The position numbers were made by a program, and so were the translations under genes. This document shows positions 8,609 through 18,201 of a DNA stretch of 64,000 nucleotides, piece after piece (position 1 is the first letter of the stretch; each line of letters begins with the position of its first letter). Under the pieces are notes generated by a model. The model saw only the letters and a list, made by a program, of their open reading frames with translations. It was not told where the DNA came from and did not search any database. Source of the DNA: Oecophyllibacter saccharovorans (GTDB taxonomy: Bacteria; Pseudomonadota; Alphaproteobacteria; Acetobacterales; Acetobacteraceae); the NCBI RefSeq assembly GCF_006542375.1, contig NZ_CP038143.1, positions 186,001-250,000 on the forward strand, read 5' to 3'.

Positions 8609-9661
8609 TCAGTATCTGAGCAGCGCTGAGCCCCAGGTGAGCCCCCCACCCAGAGCTTCCATCAGAATCAGGTCTCCTTTCCTGATCCGTCCGTCCCGCA
8701 CTGCTTCATTCAAGGCGAGCGGGATAGAGGCAGCTGACGTGTTTGCATGCCGGTCAACCGTTACCACTACGCGTTCGGCCGGCAACGCAAGACGCTTGGC
8801 CATACCGTCGATTATGCGCAGATTAGCCTGATGCGGCACCAGCCACTGAATGTCAGCCCCACATAATCCATTGGCGTCCAGGGCCTCATCCACGGCCTCA
8901 GCCAGCCGAACAACCGCATGGCGGAACACTTCACGCCCCTGCATTTTCAGGACAGAATTCGTTCCGGTCCCCGCTGCCCCGTCGACATACAACAGATCTC
9001 CCAACGTCCCATCAGAATGCAGATGGGTTGAAAGAATGCCCTCACCAGGGGCAGCTCCTGCCTCCAGCAGCACTGCGCCGGCCCCATCGCCAAAAAGGAC
9101 ACAGGTCGCCCGATCTTCCCAGTCCAGCAAACGCGAGAAAACTTCAACGCCGATGACCAGAACACGTTTTGCCATGCCCGTTCCGATAAAGGCATTCGCT
9201 GTGGAAAGAGCGTAGATAAAACCGGAACAGGCCGCGCTGACATCAAAGCCGAAACCAGCACGCATGCCCAATGCCGCCTGCACACGGACAGCGACAGCCG
9301 GGAAAACCTGATCGGGCGTTGAAGTGGCCACGATAACCGCATCGACATCCTGTGGCCCCACGCCTGCCTGCTCCAGAGCGTTGCGGGCGGCCTGAGCGGC
9401 CAGGCTGACAGCATTCTCGCCTTCGGAAACAATATGACGCTGGCGGATCCCGGTTCGGGTCCGGATCCAGTCATCGGAAGTCTCGAGCCGCTGGGCCAGA
9501 TCTTCATTTGTAACGATTTGGCGGGGCAAGCACCCACCGACACCGCTTATCCGGGCACGAGGGCGTATATCCTGAACAGGGGAACTGGTGGGAAAATTCT
9601 GGTCAGACAAAGGCGTCGAGGGCCTATCGGGAATGGTTTCCGACAGCGTGTCACCTCTCAT
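8609..9661 (-). CDS. fabH: 3-oxoacyl-ACP synthase III
   Basis: Initiates type II fatty acid synthesis by condensing acetyl-CoA with malonyl-ACP. 350 aa with a roughly 35-residue N-terminal extension before the conserved RISGVGGCLP start of the fold. The catalytic triad is visible: Cys in DVSAACSGF (about residue 146), His in PHQAN (about 270) and Asn in RHANTSAAS (about 300). The end GGGLTWGSALLRY is standard. Its ATG overlaps the plsX stop by 4 bases (ATGA), and AAGGTGAG precedes it, so it is translationally coupled to plsX. Confidence 0.97.
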   Translation of the reverse strand: MRGDTLSETIPDRPSTPLSDQNFPTSSPVQDIRPRARISGVGGCLPRQIVTNEDLAQRLETSDDWIRTRTGIRQRHIVSEGENAVSLAAQAARNALEQAGVGPQDVDAVIVATSTPDQVFPAVAVRVQAALGMRAGFGFDVSAACSGFIYALSTANAFIGTGMAKRVLVIGVEVFSRLLDWEDRATCVLFGDGAGAVLLEAGAAPGEGILSTHLHSDGTLGDLLYVDGAAGTGTNSVLKMQGREVFRHAVVRLAEAVDEALDANGLCGADIQWLVPHQANLRIIDGMAKRLALPAERVVVTVDRHANTSAASIPLALNEAVRDGRIRKGDLILMEALGGGLTWGSALLRY

Positions 9662-10767
9662 GCGCGCTCACCTTCCAAAGCCTGGTCCGGAGGGGTGAGC
9701 ATATCCAACTGGCTGAGGCGTTGGCGGATCTTGTCATTGAGCCGATTGGCGACGGCATCGAAAGCCACATCGATAGCTGCTGCGAATCCTTCAGCATCCG
9801 CTCCCCCATGCGACTTGACCACTACCCCGTTAAGCCCGACAAAAACAGCGCCGTTATAGCGGCTGGGATCAATCCACTCCCGCATACGCTCCAGACCGGG
9901 CTTGACCAGGAGATAGCCGATTCGGCTCAGAAGATTGGCTTGAAAAACGGATTTCAGCAGGCCGAAAGCCAGTTTCAGGGCGCCTTCACCCGTCTTAAGG
10001 GCCACATTGCCCGTAAAGCCATCGGTCACAACCACATCCGTAGTGCCGGCCGTGATGTCATGACCTTCGATGAAACCGCTGAAACGCGGCCCCAGCGGGC
10101 TGTTTTTCAGCCGCTCGGAAGCCTGACGCAGGCGCTCATCGCCCTTGAGTTCTTCAGCGCCGACATTCAGCAGGCCGATGCTGGGGGCTTCCAAGCCCAG
10201 TGCGGCCTGGGCAAAAGCCTCCCCCATGATGGCGAACTCAACCAGGTTCCGCGTGTCACAGGCGATATTGGCGCCCAGATCGAGCATCACCACGTCCCCA
10301 CGCGCAGAAGGCTGAACCGCTGCCATGGCGGGGCGTGAAATGCCGGGCAGAGCTTTGACGATGATCTTGGCCAACGCCAGCATGGCCCCGCTGTTGCCGG
10401 CTGAAACCACCCCCAGTGCTTCACCGCTGGCAACCGCTTCCATGGCCATACGTAGCGACGAACCACGCAGGCGCAGTGCAGCTGTGGGCTTCATCTCCAT
10501 GGAGATGCTGGTCGGCGCATGACGCACAGTGCAGATGGCAGCCGCTTTCTTGAAGCGCTTCTTCAGTGCCGGACCCAGCACTGCTTCATCTCCCAGAAGC
10601 AGAATGCGGATATTGGGATGGCGCACTGCTGCCTTTTCCAGACCCGCCAGCACGACATCCGGCGCGTGATCTCCCCCCATAGCATCAACAGCCAGCGTGT
10701 AAGGTGAGGTGGAAACGGACAAGTCGGCGGGAGGCGGTCCCGCTTCCTTGGCAGACGGCTCTGTCAT
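9658..10767 (-). CDS. plsX: Phosphate acyltransferase PlsX
   Basis: Makes acyl-phosphate from acyl-ACP at the start of phospholipid synthesis. 369 aa from ATG at 10767; an in-frame TTG lies 18 bases further out. AVDAMGGDHAPDVVLAG near the N-terminus is the family signature, with further conserved stretches ADRNG-like (SAGNSGAMLALA), LDLGAN and GFTGNVALKTGEG. It sits between rpmF and fabH in the conserved order rpmF-plsX-fabH, linking ribosome and lipid synthesis. Confidence 0.97.
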   Translation of the reverse strand: MTEPSAKEAGPPPADLSVSTSPYTLAVDAMGGDHAPDVVLAGLEKAAVRHPNIRILLLGDEAVLGPALKKRFKKAAAICTVRHAPTSISMEMKPTAALRLRGSSLRMAMEAVASGEALGVVSAGNSGAMLALAKIIVKALPGISRPAMAAVQPSARGDVVMLDLGANIACDTRNLVEFAIMGEAFAQAALGLEAPSIGLLNVGAEELKGDERLRQASERLKNSPLGPRFSGFIEGHDITAGTTDVVVTDGFTGNVALKTGEGALKLAFGLLKSVFQANLLSRIGYLLVKPGLERMREWIDPSRYNGAVFVGLNGVVVKSHGGADAEGFAAAIDVAFDAVANRLNDKIRQRLSQLDMLTPPDQALEGERA

Positions 10768-10907
10768 TAGTGCTGGTTCCGGCAATTCTCTGAAAACGAT
10801 CTATACCGGCAGGCAGGCACCTTTCGGAGGGCGTGTCCCGGTGAAAGCACAGGGAAAGCCCGGGAGCCCTTGCCTACTGGTATCGCCAAGCCCGCAGGCC
10901 TGCTGAA

Positions 10908-11114
10908 TCAGGCGCGCACGGCAGTCTTGAGAACGCGCCCTTCAGCGCTTGCCACTTCCCGCCCGTCATAATGACCGCAATGGCTGCAGACATGGTGAGG
11001 GCGTTTCAGCTCACCGCAATTGGAGCATTCAGCGCTTGCGGGCGTTCCCAGCGCATGGTGGCTGCGGCGCATACCGCGACGGGAAGGGGTAGTCTTTCTT
11101 TTTGGAACGGCCAT
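10908..11114 (-). CDS. rpmF: 50S ribosomal protein L32
   Basis: Large-subunit protein of 68 aa. It begins [20 protein letters not shown] and carries the zinc-ribbon cysteines [18 protein letters not shown], so it is the zinc-binding (C+) form of L32. It is encoded ahead of plsX in the same direction with a 140-nt gap. Confidence 0.97.
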   Translation of the reverse strand: MAVPKRKTTPSRRGMRRSHHALGTPASAECSNCGELKRPHHVCSHCGHYDGREVASAEGRVLKTAVRA

Positions 11115-11446
11115 GATTTTCTGCCTCTCACTGGGTTATCGTGCACTCTGCTACCTATGCCATGAACGGCTTCACGAGGCTGATAACCTGAATAATCTGT
11201 TTCACTCTCTTACCACGCTGCAGGGGCTACGCCCACCATCCGCGTTTCCCTCCACGCCAAAAATCACTTGGAGCGGGAAAATACGAGAGCGGGAAAAGCA
11301 CGCACCCAATGCACGTTAAGGTAAGCGCGCGGCTCTAGCAGATCCAGGCGCATTCCGCAAGCTACGAAGCTCTTGCCCCCTCTCCACCATGCCGGCGCTT
11401 CTTCGCGTCTTTTCCCCTCCGTTCTGTTTCCTCTTATCTGCAGTCG
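11115..11446. other. Intergenic stretch between DUF177 gene and rpmF, nothing recognised
   Basis: 332 bases without a convincing reading frame, hairpin with T-tract, or RNA family. It may carry the promoter or leader of rpmF-plsX-fabH. I see no clear -35/-10 pair. Confidence 0.4.
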
Positions 11447-12139
11447 TCAGTGCACGTCCTGACCAGGAGTGCCTTTAAGCTTCTGTAAAATCGCAAAAGG
11501 ATGGGGGGCTTTTTCTTCCGGAGCCTCCGTACCCGCTGCATTTTCTTCATCGGGAGTGATTTCCACGAAATTGTCCAGACCACTTCCCGCCTTACGGGGA
11601 TAGGGATCAAGGCAAAGCGCCAGCTGTTCTGCAGCCGCCTCGCCAAGATCGATCATCTGCCCGTCATAAGGCACTTCATCATCTTCCTCGGCCATCAGCG
11701 CTTCGAGATCAATCTCCCCCTCTTCAGAAGCCATGTTGTCGCGCGGAATGAACCGCAAGGTGAAACGCTCGGTGATCTCTTCAGGCACGTCCTCGCCCGT
11801 AATAATACAGCTCTGCACAACCCGGGCAGTCAGCAGGCCATCAGCCAGAACGTCGGTATCCCCAAGGCGCTTCAGATGGAAGCGACACGACAACTCATCC
11901 ACTCTCGGTAACCCGAAACGTCTGGCCAGGGCCTGGCGCTGTTTCTCATCGGCCTGCACCTCCCAGGTCAGCCCGGTGCCGCCGATGCGCTGCAGGGAGA
12001 CGGGACTGGAAAATTCCCCCCGACCGGCCCCGGCAACGCCATTGTTCACTTTTCCCTCCGCTTTCGAAGATTTATTGCGCGTCATTCCCTGAGAGGCGGA
12101 GAACCCGGGACTGGAAGATCCGGCACGACTTTTAGACAT
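11447..12139 (-). CDS. DUF177 / YceD-family protein
   Basis: 230 aa. The DUF177 (YceD) family is linked to large-subunit ribosomal RNA or ribosome maturation and is typically encoded immediately before rpmF, as here. The family core spans about residues 45-190, including the motif VVQSCIITGEDVPEEI, where cysteine-containing CV(R)T-like positions are normally found, and an acidic segment EEGEIDLEALMAEEDDE. The first 40 residues are S/G/K-rich and probably disordered. It is divergent from bamE, which matches the alphaproteobacterial gene order. Confidence 0.85.
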   Translation of the reverse strand: MSKSRAGSSSPGFSASQGMTRNKSSKAEGKVNNGVAGAGRGEFSSPVSLQRIGGTGLTWEVQADEKQRQALARRFGLPRVDELSCRFHLKRLGDTDVLADGLLTARVVQSCIITGEDVPEEITERFTLRFIPRDNMASEEGEIDLEALMAEEDDEVPYDGQMIDLGEAAAEQLALCLDPYPRKAGSGLDNFVEITPDEENAAGTEAPEEKAPHPFAILQKLKGTPGQDVH

Positions 12140-12412
12140 GGCTCACCTTTTTCTCTTCTCTTTTCCGATCTGAAGTCACTTTACTACATTACAGTCTTTT
12201 CCAGCCATTCAAGCCAGGGCACTTAATCTGGGGAGAGGGCTCGGTGATCTGCCTGGAACAGGTGGCTTTCCAGAAACACCCATGCTGCAAAAGGAAGAGG
12301 GTCTGTCATAATTCCCTCTCTGGTGATTGACATCCCCCTCTCTGGCAAGGCAGTGGAAAAACGCTCGTTTTCTCGCCGCCATTCCGATCTGACAGGCAGG
12401 ATACCCCACCGG

Positions 12413-13099
12413 ATGATGACCCGCCCTCTTTTCCAGGCCATTTCAGCCAGGTTTTCAAAGCTGATGGCGGCGCCTACCGTGCAGTCTGCAGAAATCTGTT
12501 TCCCTGCCCAAAGCGTATCTACCAGCAAATCTTCCCGGAAAGGCTTGGCCCTGCTCCTGGCCGGAGCCTGCCTGAGCGGCTGCACCCTGTTTGACGCACC
12601 GGAAATTCCCCGCGGGGCCCTGGTGGAAAAATCGGATATCCTTCAGCTCCATCCCGGTAGCACCACCCAACAGGAAGTTGAATCCCTGATCGGGTCGCCC
12701 ACCACTCATGCCACCTTCGACAACAACAAGTGGATTTACATCACTCTGACCAAAAATCTCGTGCCCATGGGATTTCCAGCTGTTGATAAACAGCGGGTAC
12801 TGGTCCTCGACTTCGATGACAGCGGGGTCCTGCAACATCTCAAGCTACTAACCAAGAAAAATGCTGTGCCTGTCAGCATGGTCAGCGCCATCACGCCGTC
12901 GCCCGGCACGCAGATTTCCGTCCTGCAGGAAATTCTGGGCAATGTGGGTCGCTACAACCCCATGAGCAGCCTGGGAAATACCTTCGGTGGGGGCCTTGGA
13001 GGTCTTGGCGGCATGAACAATCACGGGGGTGGCATGGGCAATGGGCCGCTGAGCGGACAGGGCACAGGCAATGGTGGCGTTGGCAACACGATGCCCTGA
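12413..13099 (+). CDS. bamE: Outer-membrane assembly lipoprotein BamE (SmpA/OmlA)
   Basis: Subunit of the BAM complex that inserts beta-barrels in the outer membrane. The lipobox LSGC follows the hydrophobic stretch GLALLLAGAC, so mature protein begins at that Cys. The SmpA/OmlA domain follows (LHPGSTTQQEVESLIGSPT, then DNNKWIYIT). The last 45 or so residues are glycine/asparagine-rich (GGGLGGLGGMNNHGGGMGN), which is unusual for BamE. The start is uncertain: tandem ATGs at 12413/12416 put 56 residues before the Cys, ATG at 12464 puts 39. It is divergent from the DUF177 gene. Confidence 0.85.
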   Translation: MMTRPLFQAISARFSKLMAAPTVQSAEICFPAQSVSTSKSSRKGLALLLAGACLSGCTLFDAPEIPRGALVEKSDILQLHPGSTTQQEVESLIGSPTTHATFDNNKWIYITLTKNLVPMGFPAVDKQRVLVLDFDDSGVLQHLKLLTKKNAVPVSMVSAITPSPGTQISVLQEILGNVGRYNPMSSLGNTFGGGLGGLGGMNNHGGGMGNGPLSGQGTGNGGVGNTMP

Positions 13100-13336
13100 G
13101 CAGCAGTGACTTCCTGACGCTGTCTGCGCCAAGCCCGCGGGGCAAAGCACGTATTGTGGGAGCGGTCAGATCATGCTAGATCAAACTGCAGACTTTCCTT
13201 TTTTACGAAGGCTTTTTACGTTATTGCAGACTACAGGCGTGCAGATGCTTTTTTCTGAACTGCTTTGATAAAACTGCCTTCGATTCTTTCTCTTTTTTTC
13301 CCTTTTTATCTGTCCTTCAAAGGAGATGACGGCCCC

Positions 13337-13540
13337 GTGCAGGTTCTCGTTCGTGACAACAATGTTGATCAAGCGCTCAAGGCGCTTAAAAAGAAGATGC
13401 AGCGCGAAGGCGTTTTTCGTGAAATGAAGCTTCGTCGCCACTTCGAAAAGCCCTCTGAGCGTCGCGCCCGTGAAGGTGCCGAAGCCGTGCGCCGTGCCCG
13501 CAAGATGGAACGCAAGCGTCTGGAGCGTGAGGGATTCTGA
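13337..13540 (+). CDS. rpsU: 30S ribosomal protein S21
   Basis: Small-subunit protein of 67 aa. The start is GTG at 13337, behind AAAGGAGA; this gives the canonical start [20 protein letters not shown]. It is followed by [16 protein letters not shown] and a strongly basic C-terminus. A hairpin terminator follows directly. Confidence 0.96.
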   Translation: MQVLVRDNNVDQALKALKKKMQREGVFREMKLRRHFEKPSERRAREGAEAVRRARKMERKRLEREGF

Positions 13541-13562
13541 TTTCAGAACGCTTCTGAACCTG

Positions 13563-13594
13563 AAAAAGTCGCTCTGATTTGGAGCGGCTTTTTT
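13563..13594 (+). terminator. Rho-independent terminator of rpsU
   Basis: A-tract, then stem GTCGCTC / GAGCGGC (one G-T pair), then six T residues. A clear bidirectional-looking hairpin between rpsU and the convergent glycosyltransferase gene. Confidence 0.85.
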
Positions 13595-13626
13595 ATTGCT
13601 GGATACTGCCTCTCTTCAGGCTAGCC

Positions 13627-15054
13627 TCAGGGAGAAATCTGCCAGCCCAGCGTGTTCCCGCAAGAAGCCAAAACGTAATCTCGCACGTCTCCCTGTCTTT
13701 TCTGACTATATAGTAATACGCGCCGTATCAGATGGCGCCCACCGATTTTCAGAGCCCCCCTGGCTTCCGAGAGCTCAGCTGCTTGTCTTACGGTGACTTT
13801 CCGCAGCCCGGTCAGATAGCCCCAGCGCGGGTCGGTCCCCACCACCGGTAAAGCCTGGGGATGCTGCCGGGCATAGAAGCTGATGATAGCGGCCAACCCA
13901 TAATCTTCGATGACCAGGGCTTCTGCGCCAGCTGCACGCGCCTCTGTCTCAGCCTGCCGGGCCAGCCCGTCCCAGCCGGCCATCAGGCGCAATGCCGGGT
14001 CATGATGGGCATTCAGGGGCAGGCAATGGAAAAGTGCCTGCACGCTTACGATCAGTCCCATAAAAAGCCCCGTCGCGACCGCCGTTCTGAAAAAGCGTCC
14101 TGGCAGAGCCCCTGCCATGGCAAGGGCCGGGTACAGCACACAGGGCCAGTTGGCTTGAACACGACCGGCATAAAGAGCATGCGCCAGAAAGACCCCCGCC
14201 CCCGGCAGGACCAACCAAAGCAGCAGGGGCATTTTCCTGCGGGCCTGCCAGCAGCCGAGCACCACACAGAAGCCGACAACCGGCGTCAGCAACCCGATCT
14301 GGCCGGCCAGGAGCTCGCCCAGATAGTGCAGAGCGTGCGCAGGCGCCCAATGCCCCAGGCGCCGGCCCTGTTTCAGAAAACCCGCCCAGCGATGAAGAGC
14401 GTTCCACCACAGGGTCGGACCACAACTCACCCCTGCTATGCCAGCAGCCAGCCAGGGGCCGACACGACGCCACTGCCCTGACTGCAGAACATAACCCCCT
14501 AACCCTACTGCCAGCAGGAGAAAGGTATATTTTGATTCCATCCCCCCACCGAGGCACAGGCCGGCGCCTCCCCACCACCCCACAGAATACGTGGATTCTC
14601 TTCTCAGGGTTTCAGCCAGACACCACAAAAAAACTGCTGCAAAAAACATCTGGGGGGTGTCGGGCGTCATCAAACACATGCCCAGCCCGAACATCAGCGT
14701 GGCATTGAGAAGCCATGCCGCCTGTGCCCCAGGCGCTGCCCGCAGCCATATCTGTCCGGCACGCCACAATGCGAGACTGGCCAGAAAACTCGCCAGAACG
14801 CCGCAGAGGCGTATGCCGAGCGGTGTGGATCCACAAAGCAGTGTCCCCAACCTGATCCACAGCGCTACCATGGGAGGATGGTCCAGGTAGCCTGCCTGAA
14901 GATGCTGCGACCACCACCAGTAATAGGCTTCGTCAGGTGTCAACGGCAGCCAGGCTGCCAGGCCGAGCCGCAGGAAGGCCAAGATGAGAAAGCCGCCCAT
15001 GCAGCCCAATATCGCTGGCCAGGCCGTTGGCTTCGGACATGCCACGCTGAACAC
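13627..15054 (-). CDS. ArnT/PMT-like membrane glycosyltransferase
   Basis: 475 aa from GTG at 15054, chosen because GAGGAG lies 6 nt upstream; the frame is open further but would overlap the Lrp gene. About ten hydrophobic segments. The first periplasmic loop carries LTPDEAYYWWWSQHL, with the acidic pair typical of lipid-phosphate-sugar-dependent (GT39/GT83-like) transferases, followed by LDHPPMVALWIRLG. It probably moves a sugar from a polyprenyl-phosphate donor to lipid A, another lipid or a protein on the periplasmic side; the acceptor is unknown. It is convergent with rpsU. Confidence 0.8.
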   Translation of the reverse strand: MFSVACPKPTAWPAILGCMGGFLILAFLRLGLAAWLPLTPDEAYYWWWSQHLQAGYLDHPPMVALWIRLGTLLCGSTPLGIRLCGVLASFLASLALWRAGQIWLRAAPGAQAAWLLNATLMFGLGMCLMTPDTPQMFFAAVFLWCLAETLRRESTYSVGWWGGAGLCLGGGMESKYTFLLLAVGLGGYVLQSGQWRRVGPWLAAGIAGVSCGPTLWWNALHRWAGFLKQGRRLGHWAPAHALHYLGELLAGQIGLLTPVVGFCVVLGCWQARRKMPLLLWLVLPGAGVFLAHALYAGRVQANWPCVLYPALAMAGALPGRFFRTAVATGLFMGLIVSVQALFHCLPLNAHHDPALRLMAGWDGLARQAETEARAAGAEALVIEDYGLAAIISFYARQHPQALPVVGTDPRWGYLTGLRKVTVRQAAELSEARGALKIGGRHLIRRVLLYSQKRQGDVRDYVLASCGNTLGWQISP

Positions 15055-15160
15055 TACCGGCTCCTCAGCGGGATCGACAGCCTCTGTCTGACATGTCCCG
15101 AAAGAGCAGAAGCCATCCTGATCCTGTTGCAGAAGGACTGGACAAAACAACGCCTGAATT

Positions 15161-15682
15161 TCAAAGCGGTACGCCCTTGTGAGGCGACAGCGTTCTGATG
15201 TCCTGAAACGAACGCAGGCGCACGACATGCGTCATTTCTGTCAGTTCATGAATCAGACGCTGCTGATGAGCAGCATCACGGGCCAGGACGTGCAGCAGGA
15301 AATCCTCAGCCCCGTTAAGCATGTGACAGGCCTGAAGTTCCGGCCAGCCGATGACTGTCTGCTCGAATTCTTCAAGAACCTGGCTTTTCTGGCTGTCCAG
15401 CCCGACAAGGACAAAAAAACTGACGGGCCAGCCCAGTTGCGCCGCATCCAGCTCGGCATGAAACCCCCGGATGACGCCAAGCTCCTCCAACCGCCGGACC
15501 CGCCGCAGACAAGGCGGCGCAGACATGCCGATCCGGCGCGCCAATTCGACATTGGTCATACGCCCGTCACGCTGCAGCTCACTGAGAATCATACGATCGG
15601 TTTCGTCCAGTTCAAGAACGCGCTCGGTGTCAGGACCGCTGACGACCCAATTTACGGCAGGGCTGGAGGGGTTCCGGCGCAT
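15161..15682 (-). CDS. Lrp/AsnC-family transcriptional regulator
   Basis: 173 aa. The N-terminal helix-turn-helix (about residues 25-85) is LDETDRMILSELQRDGRMTN, then ELARRIGMSAPPCLRRVRRL. It is followed by a RAM-type ligand/oligomerisation domain with the GAEDFLLHVLARD strand characteristic of Lrp. AGGA lies 9 nt before the ATG. It is divergent from trxB; an Lrp-consensus-like palindrome lies between them. The glycosyltransferase gene follows on the same strand about 107 nt downstream. The effector is unknown. Confidence 0.92.
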   Translation of the reverse strand: MRRNPSSPAVNWVVSGPDTERVLELDETDRMILSELQRDGRMTNVELARRIGMSAPPCLRRVRRLEELGVIRGFHAELDAAQLGWPVSFFVLVGLDSQKSQVLEEFEQTVIGWPELQACHMLNGAEDFLLHVLARDAAHQQRLIHELTEMTHVVRLRSFQDIRTLSPHKGVPL

Positions 15683-15824
15683 TCACTTGTTTCCTGTCAG
15701 GTGGGTTACCGCTGAGATGGAAAGCACTTTTTCAGCTCCCTCGTTGCCTGCTGCCTGTATAAGCTGCGCGCCAGGCGCTGAAAAGCGGCCGGATCCCTGC
15801 TGTTCATCCCCCTTGGCTTTAGCT

Positions 15825-15839
15825 TAGAATAATTATCTT
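15825..15839. promoter_or_regulatory. Putative Lrp-type operator between lrp-like gene and trxB
   Basis: TAGAATAATTATCTT matches the published E. coli Lrp consensus YAGHAWATTWTDCTR at 12 of 15 positions by eye. It is an AT-rich island in otherwise GC-rich sequence, placed to act on either divergent gene. Confidence 0.4.
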
Positions 15840-15930
15840 TACTGGAAATCCGACCCGCAAACCGTCTCGGCAAAGCTGGACCGCTTGCAGGCCCGACAGG
15901 GGCGCGACCTTCAAAGGAGTTTCTGCCTTC

Positions 15931-16944
15931 ATGACCACGGTTCATCGTACCGATCTGCTGATCGTCGGTTCCGGCCCGGCCGGCTACACTGCCGGTATCT
16001 ATGCGGCACGTGCCGCCCTCAAGCCCCTGCTGGTGACCGGTCTGCAACCAGGAGGCCAGTTGACCATAACCCAGGATATTGAGAATTACCCCGGCTTTGC
16101 CGAGCCGGTGGGCGGACCGTGGCTTATGGAGCAGATGCGCCTTCAGGCAGAGCATATGGGCACCGAAATCATTTATGACCTCATCACGCAGGCTGAGCTG
16201 AAAAACGGTCCAGACGCTGAAGGCTATTTTCATCTCAAAGGGGATTCAGGGACAACCTACCTGGCCCGTTCTGTCGTTATCGCCACAGGTGCACGCGCCA
16301 AATGGCTGGAGACGGAAGCCGAAAAGAAATTTCAGGGTCATGGGGTTTCCGCCTGCGCCACCTGCGATGGGTTTTTCTATCGCGGCAAGGATGTTGCTGT
16401 CGTCGGCGGGGGCAACACCGCAGTCGAAGAGGCCCTCTATCTCACACATCATGCCAAGAACGTTCACCTCATTCACCGCCGTGATTCGCTCAAGGCCGAA
16501 AAGATTCTGCAGGAACGCCTAAAGGCCAATCCGAAAATCCATATCCATTGGAATCGTGAGATCGACGATATTTATGGAACAGTGCCGCAAGGAAGCGAAA
16601 ATGCACCGGAAGTGGTCAGCGGCGTAAAGCTGCGGGATACGGAAAATCCCGCCGCTGCCCCTGAAAAGCTGGCGGTTGACGGTGTTTTCATCGCGATCGG
16701 TCACATTCCCAATATCGGTCCGTTCCGCGACCAGGTAGCCTGCGATGAAGAAGGCTATATTCAGACCATTCCCGGAACGGCCTGCACCTCCGTCACGGGC
16801 ATCTTCGCCGCTGGGGATATTCAGGACAAAATCTACCGTCAGGCCGTCACCGCAGCCGGTACGGGATGCATGGCCGCTCTGGAAGCCGAACGTTATCTGG
16901 CCGCTGCCAACAGGAAAAGGAAAGACGCCTCCAAAAACGTCTGA
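15931..16944 (+). CDS. trxB: Thioredoxin reductase
   Basis: FAD/NADPH-dependent reductase of thioredoxin in the cytoplasm, 337 aa. FAD-binding GSGPAG (about residues 13-18), redox-active CATC within ACATCDGFF (about 141-144), the NADPH-binding GGGNTAVEEAL and a final FAD motif GIFAAGDIQD are all present. AAAGGAG precedes the ATG. A LysR gene follows in the same direction, the arrangement common in alphaproteobacteria. Confidence 0.97.
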   Translation: MTTVHRTDLLIVGSGPAGYTAGIYAARAALKPLLVTGLQPGGQLTITQDIENYPGFAEPVGGPWLMEQMRLQAEHMGTEIIYDLITQAELKNGPDAEGYFHLKGDSGTTYLARSVVIATGARAKWLETEAEKKFQGHGVSACATCDGFFYRGKDVAVVGGGNTAVEEALYLTHHAKNVHLIHRRDSLKAEKILQERLKANPKIHIHWNREIDDIYGTVPQGSENAPEVVSGVKLRDTENPAAAPEKLAVDGVFIAIGHIPNIGPFRDQVACDEEGYIQTIPGTACTSVTGIFAAGDIQDKIYRQAVTAAGTGCMAALEAERYLAAANRKRKDASKNV

Positions 16945-17152
16945 GCAGAAAAGTATTTTGCTTCAGGCACGACCATCAGCAGACGGTTGAGAAGCCGGCA
17001 ACCTTCAGCTCAAGAAAGATTTCACAAATGCTTGACCCCATCAGGTAATTTAGGGAACCTGCCCCGCAAGACAGTCCAGCACAGGCACAGGATGGGGCGA
17101 CATGAGCAAAGCACACACCGGCTCTACAGACGGACTCCATGGGAGCCCCAAG

Positions 17153-18100
17153 ATGGACTGGGACAAGCTCCGTATCTTCCACACCGTTGCTGAAGCCGGT
17201 TCCTTTACCCATGCCGGGGATCGTCTCAATCTCAGCCAGTCCGCAGTGTCCCGCCAGATTTCCGCTCTGGAGGAAGTTCTGGGCGTTCCCCTTTTTCACC
17301 GTCATGCACGGGGCCTTATCCTGACCGAACAGGGTGAAGTCCTGCACCAGACAGCCCGGGAAGTCTTTGCCAAGCTGGCCATGACGCAGGCTTTCCTGAG
17401 TGAGAACCGCGAGCGGGCTGTCGGTAAGATCAAGGTGACGACGACAACGGATTTCGGTCTTTGCTGGCTCATTCCCCGCCTGCACCGCTTTCTGAAAGAT
17501 CATGCAGACGTCAATGTGGAACTGCTGCTGGAAGACGCCGATCTTGATCTGAGCATGCGTGAGGCGGATGTGGCCATTCGCATGCATCCCCCTACCCAGC
17601 CCGACCTGATTCAACGGCATCTGGCCAGTTTCAGCATGCCTATCTATGCCAGTCGGGCCTATCTGCAGGAACACGGCACCCCACGCACTCTGAAAAACCT
17701 GGAGCAGCACGCATTGATCGGGTTTTCAGGCCCTCAACCTCCCCTGCCCCATATCAACTGGCTTCTGGAGCGCCTGATCAAGGAGAAGCTGGTCACTCAC
17801 CCGCATATTCCCCTTGCCGTCAACAGCGTCGCCGCCATTGCCACGGCCATAGCAGCCGGAAACGGTATCGGGGCCCTGCCGCCTTATACAGCAGCCAGCT
17901 ACCCGGAGCTCGTGCGCATTCTGCCGGAAATCCGCCCCCCCCAGCTCGAAGCCTTCTTCGTCTATCCTGAAGAGCTCAGGAGTTCGAAACGTATTTCCGT
18001 TTTTCGGGATTTCCTGCTTGCTGAACTGAACGATGATCGTCATGAGCTGGGAGAGAACCGCCTGGCTGCTGAAGAAGGCGTTCTTCACGCAACCCACTGA
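17153..18100 (+). CDS. LysR-family transcriptional regulator
   Basis: 315 aa from ATG at 17153, chosen for GGGAG 7 nt upstream and the family start MDWDKLRIFHTVAEAGSFTH; an ATG at 17102 would add 17 poorly conserved residues. Helix-turn-helix: LNLSQSAVSRQISALEEVLG. The effector-binding domain covers about residues 90-300. The subtype is the one typically found after trxB in alphaproteobacteria. The target and inducer are unknown. Confidence 0.92.
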   Translation: MDWDKLRIFHTVAEAGSFTHAGDRLNLSQSAVSRQISALEEVLGVPLFHRHARGLILTEQGEVLHQTAREVFAKLAMTQAFLSENRERAVGKIKVTTTTDFGLCWLIPRLHRFLKDHADVNVELLLEDADLDLSMREADVAIRMHPPTQPDLIQRHLASFSMPIYASRAYLQEHGTPRTLKNLEQHALIGFSGPQPPLPHINWLLERLIKEKLVTHPHIPLAVNSVAAIATAIAAGNGIGALPPYTAASYPELVRILPEIRPPQLEAFFVYPEELRSSKRISVFRDFLLAELNDDRHELGENRLAAEEGVLHATH

Positions 18101-18201
18101 AACACAAAGCTCAGTTCAGCCTATCCGCAACTCTCCGGCAGAGCGACGGCTTTTCTGCAATCCACGTCTACCGGAAGTTTTTAGCCAGCGCCAAAGCCAT
18201 A

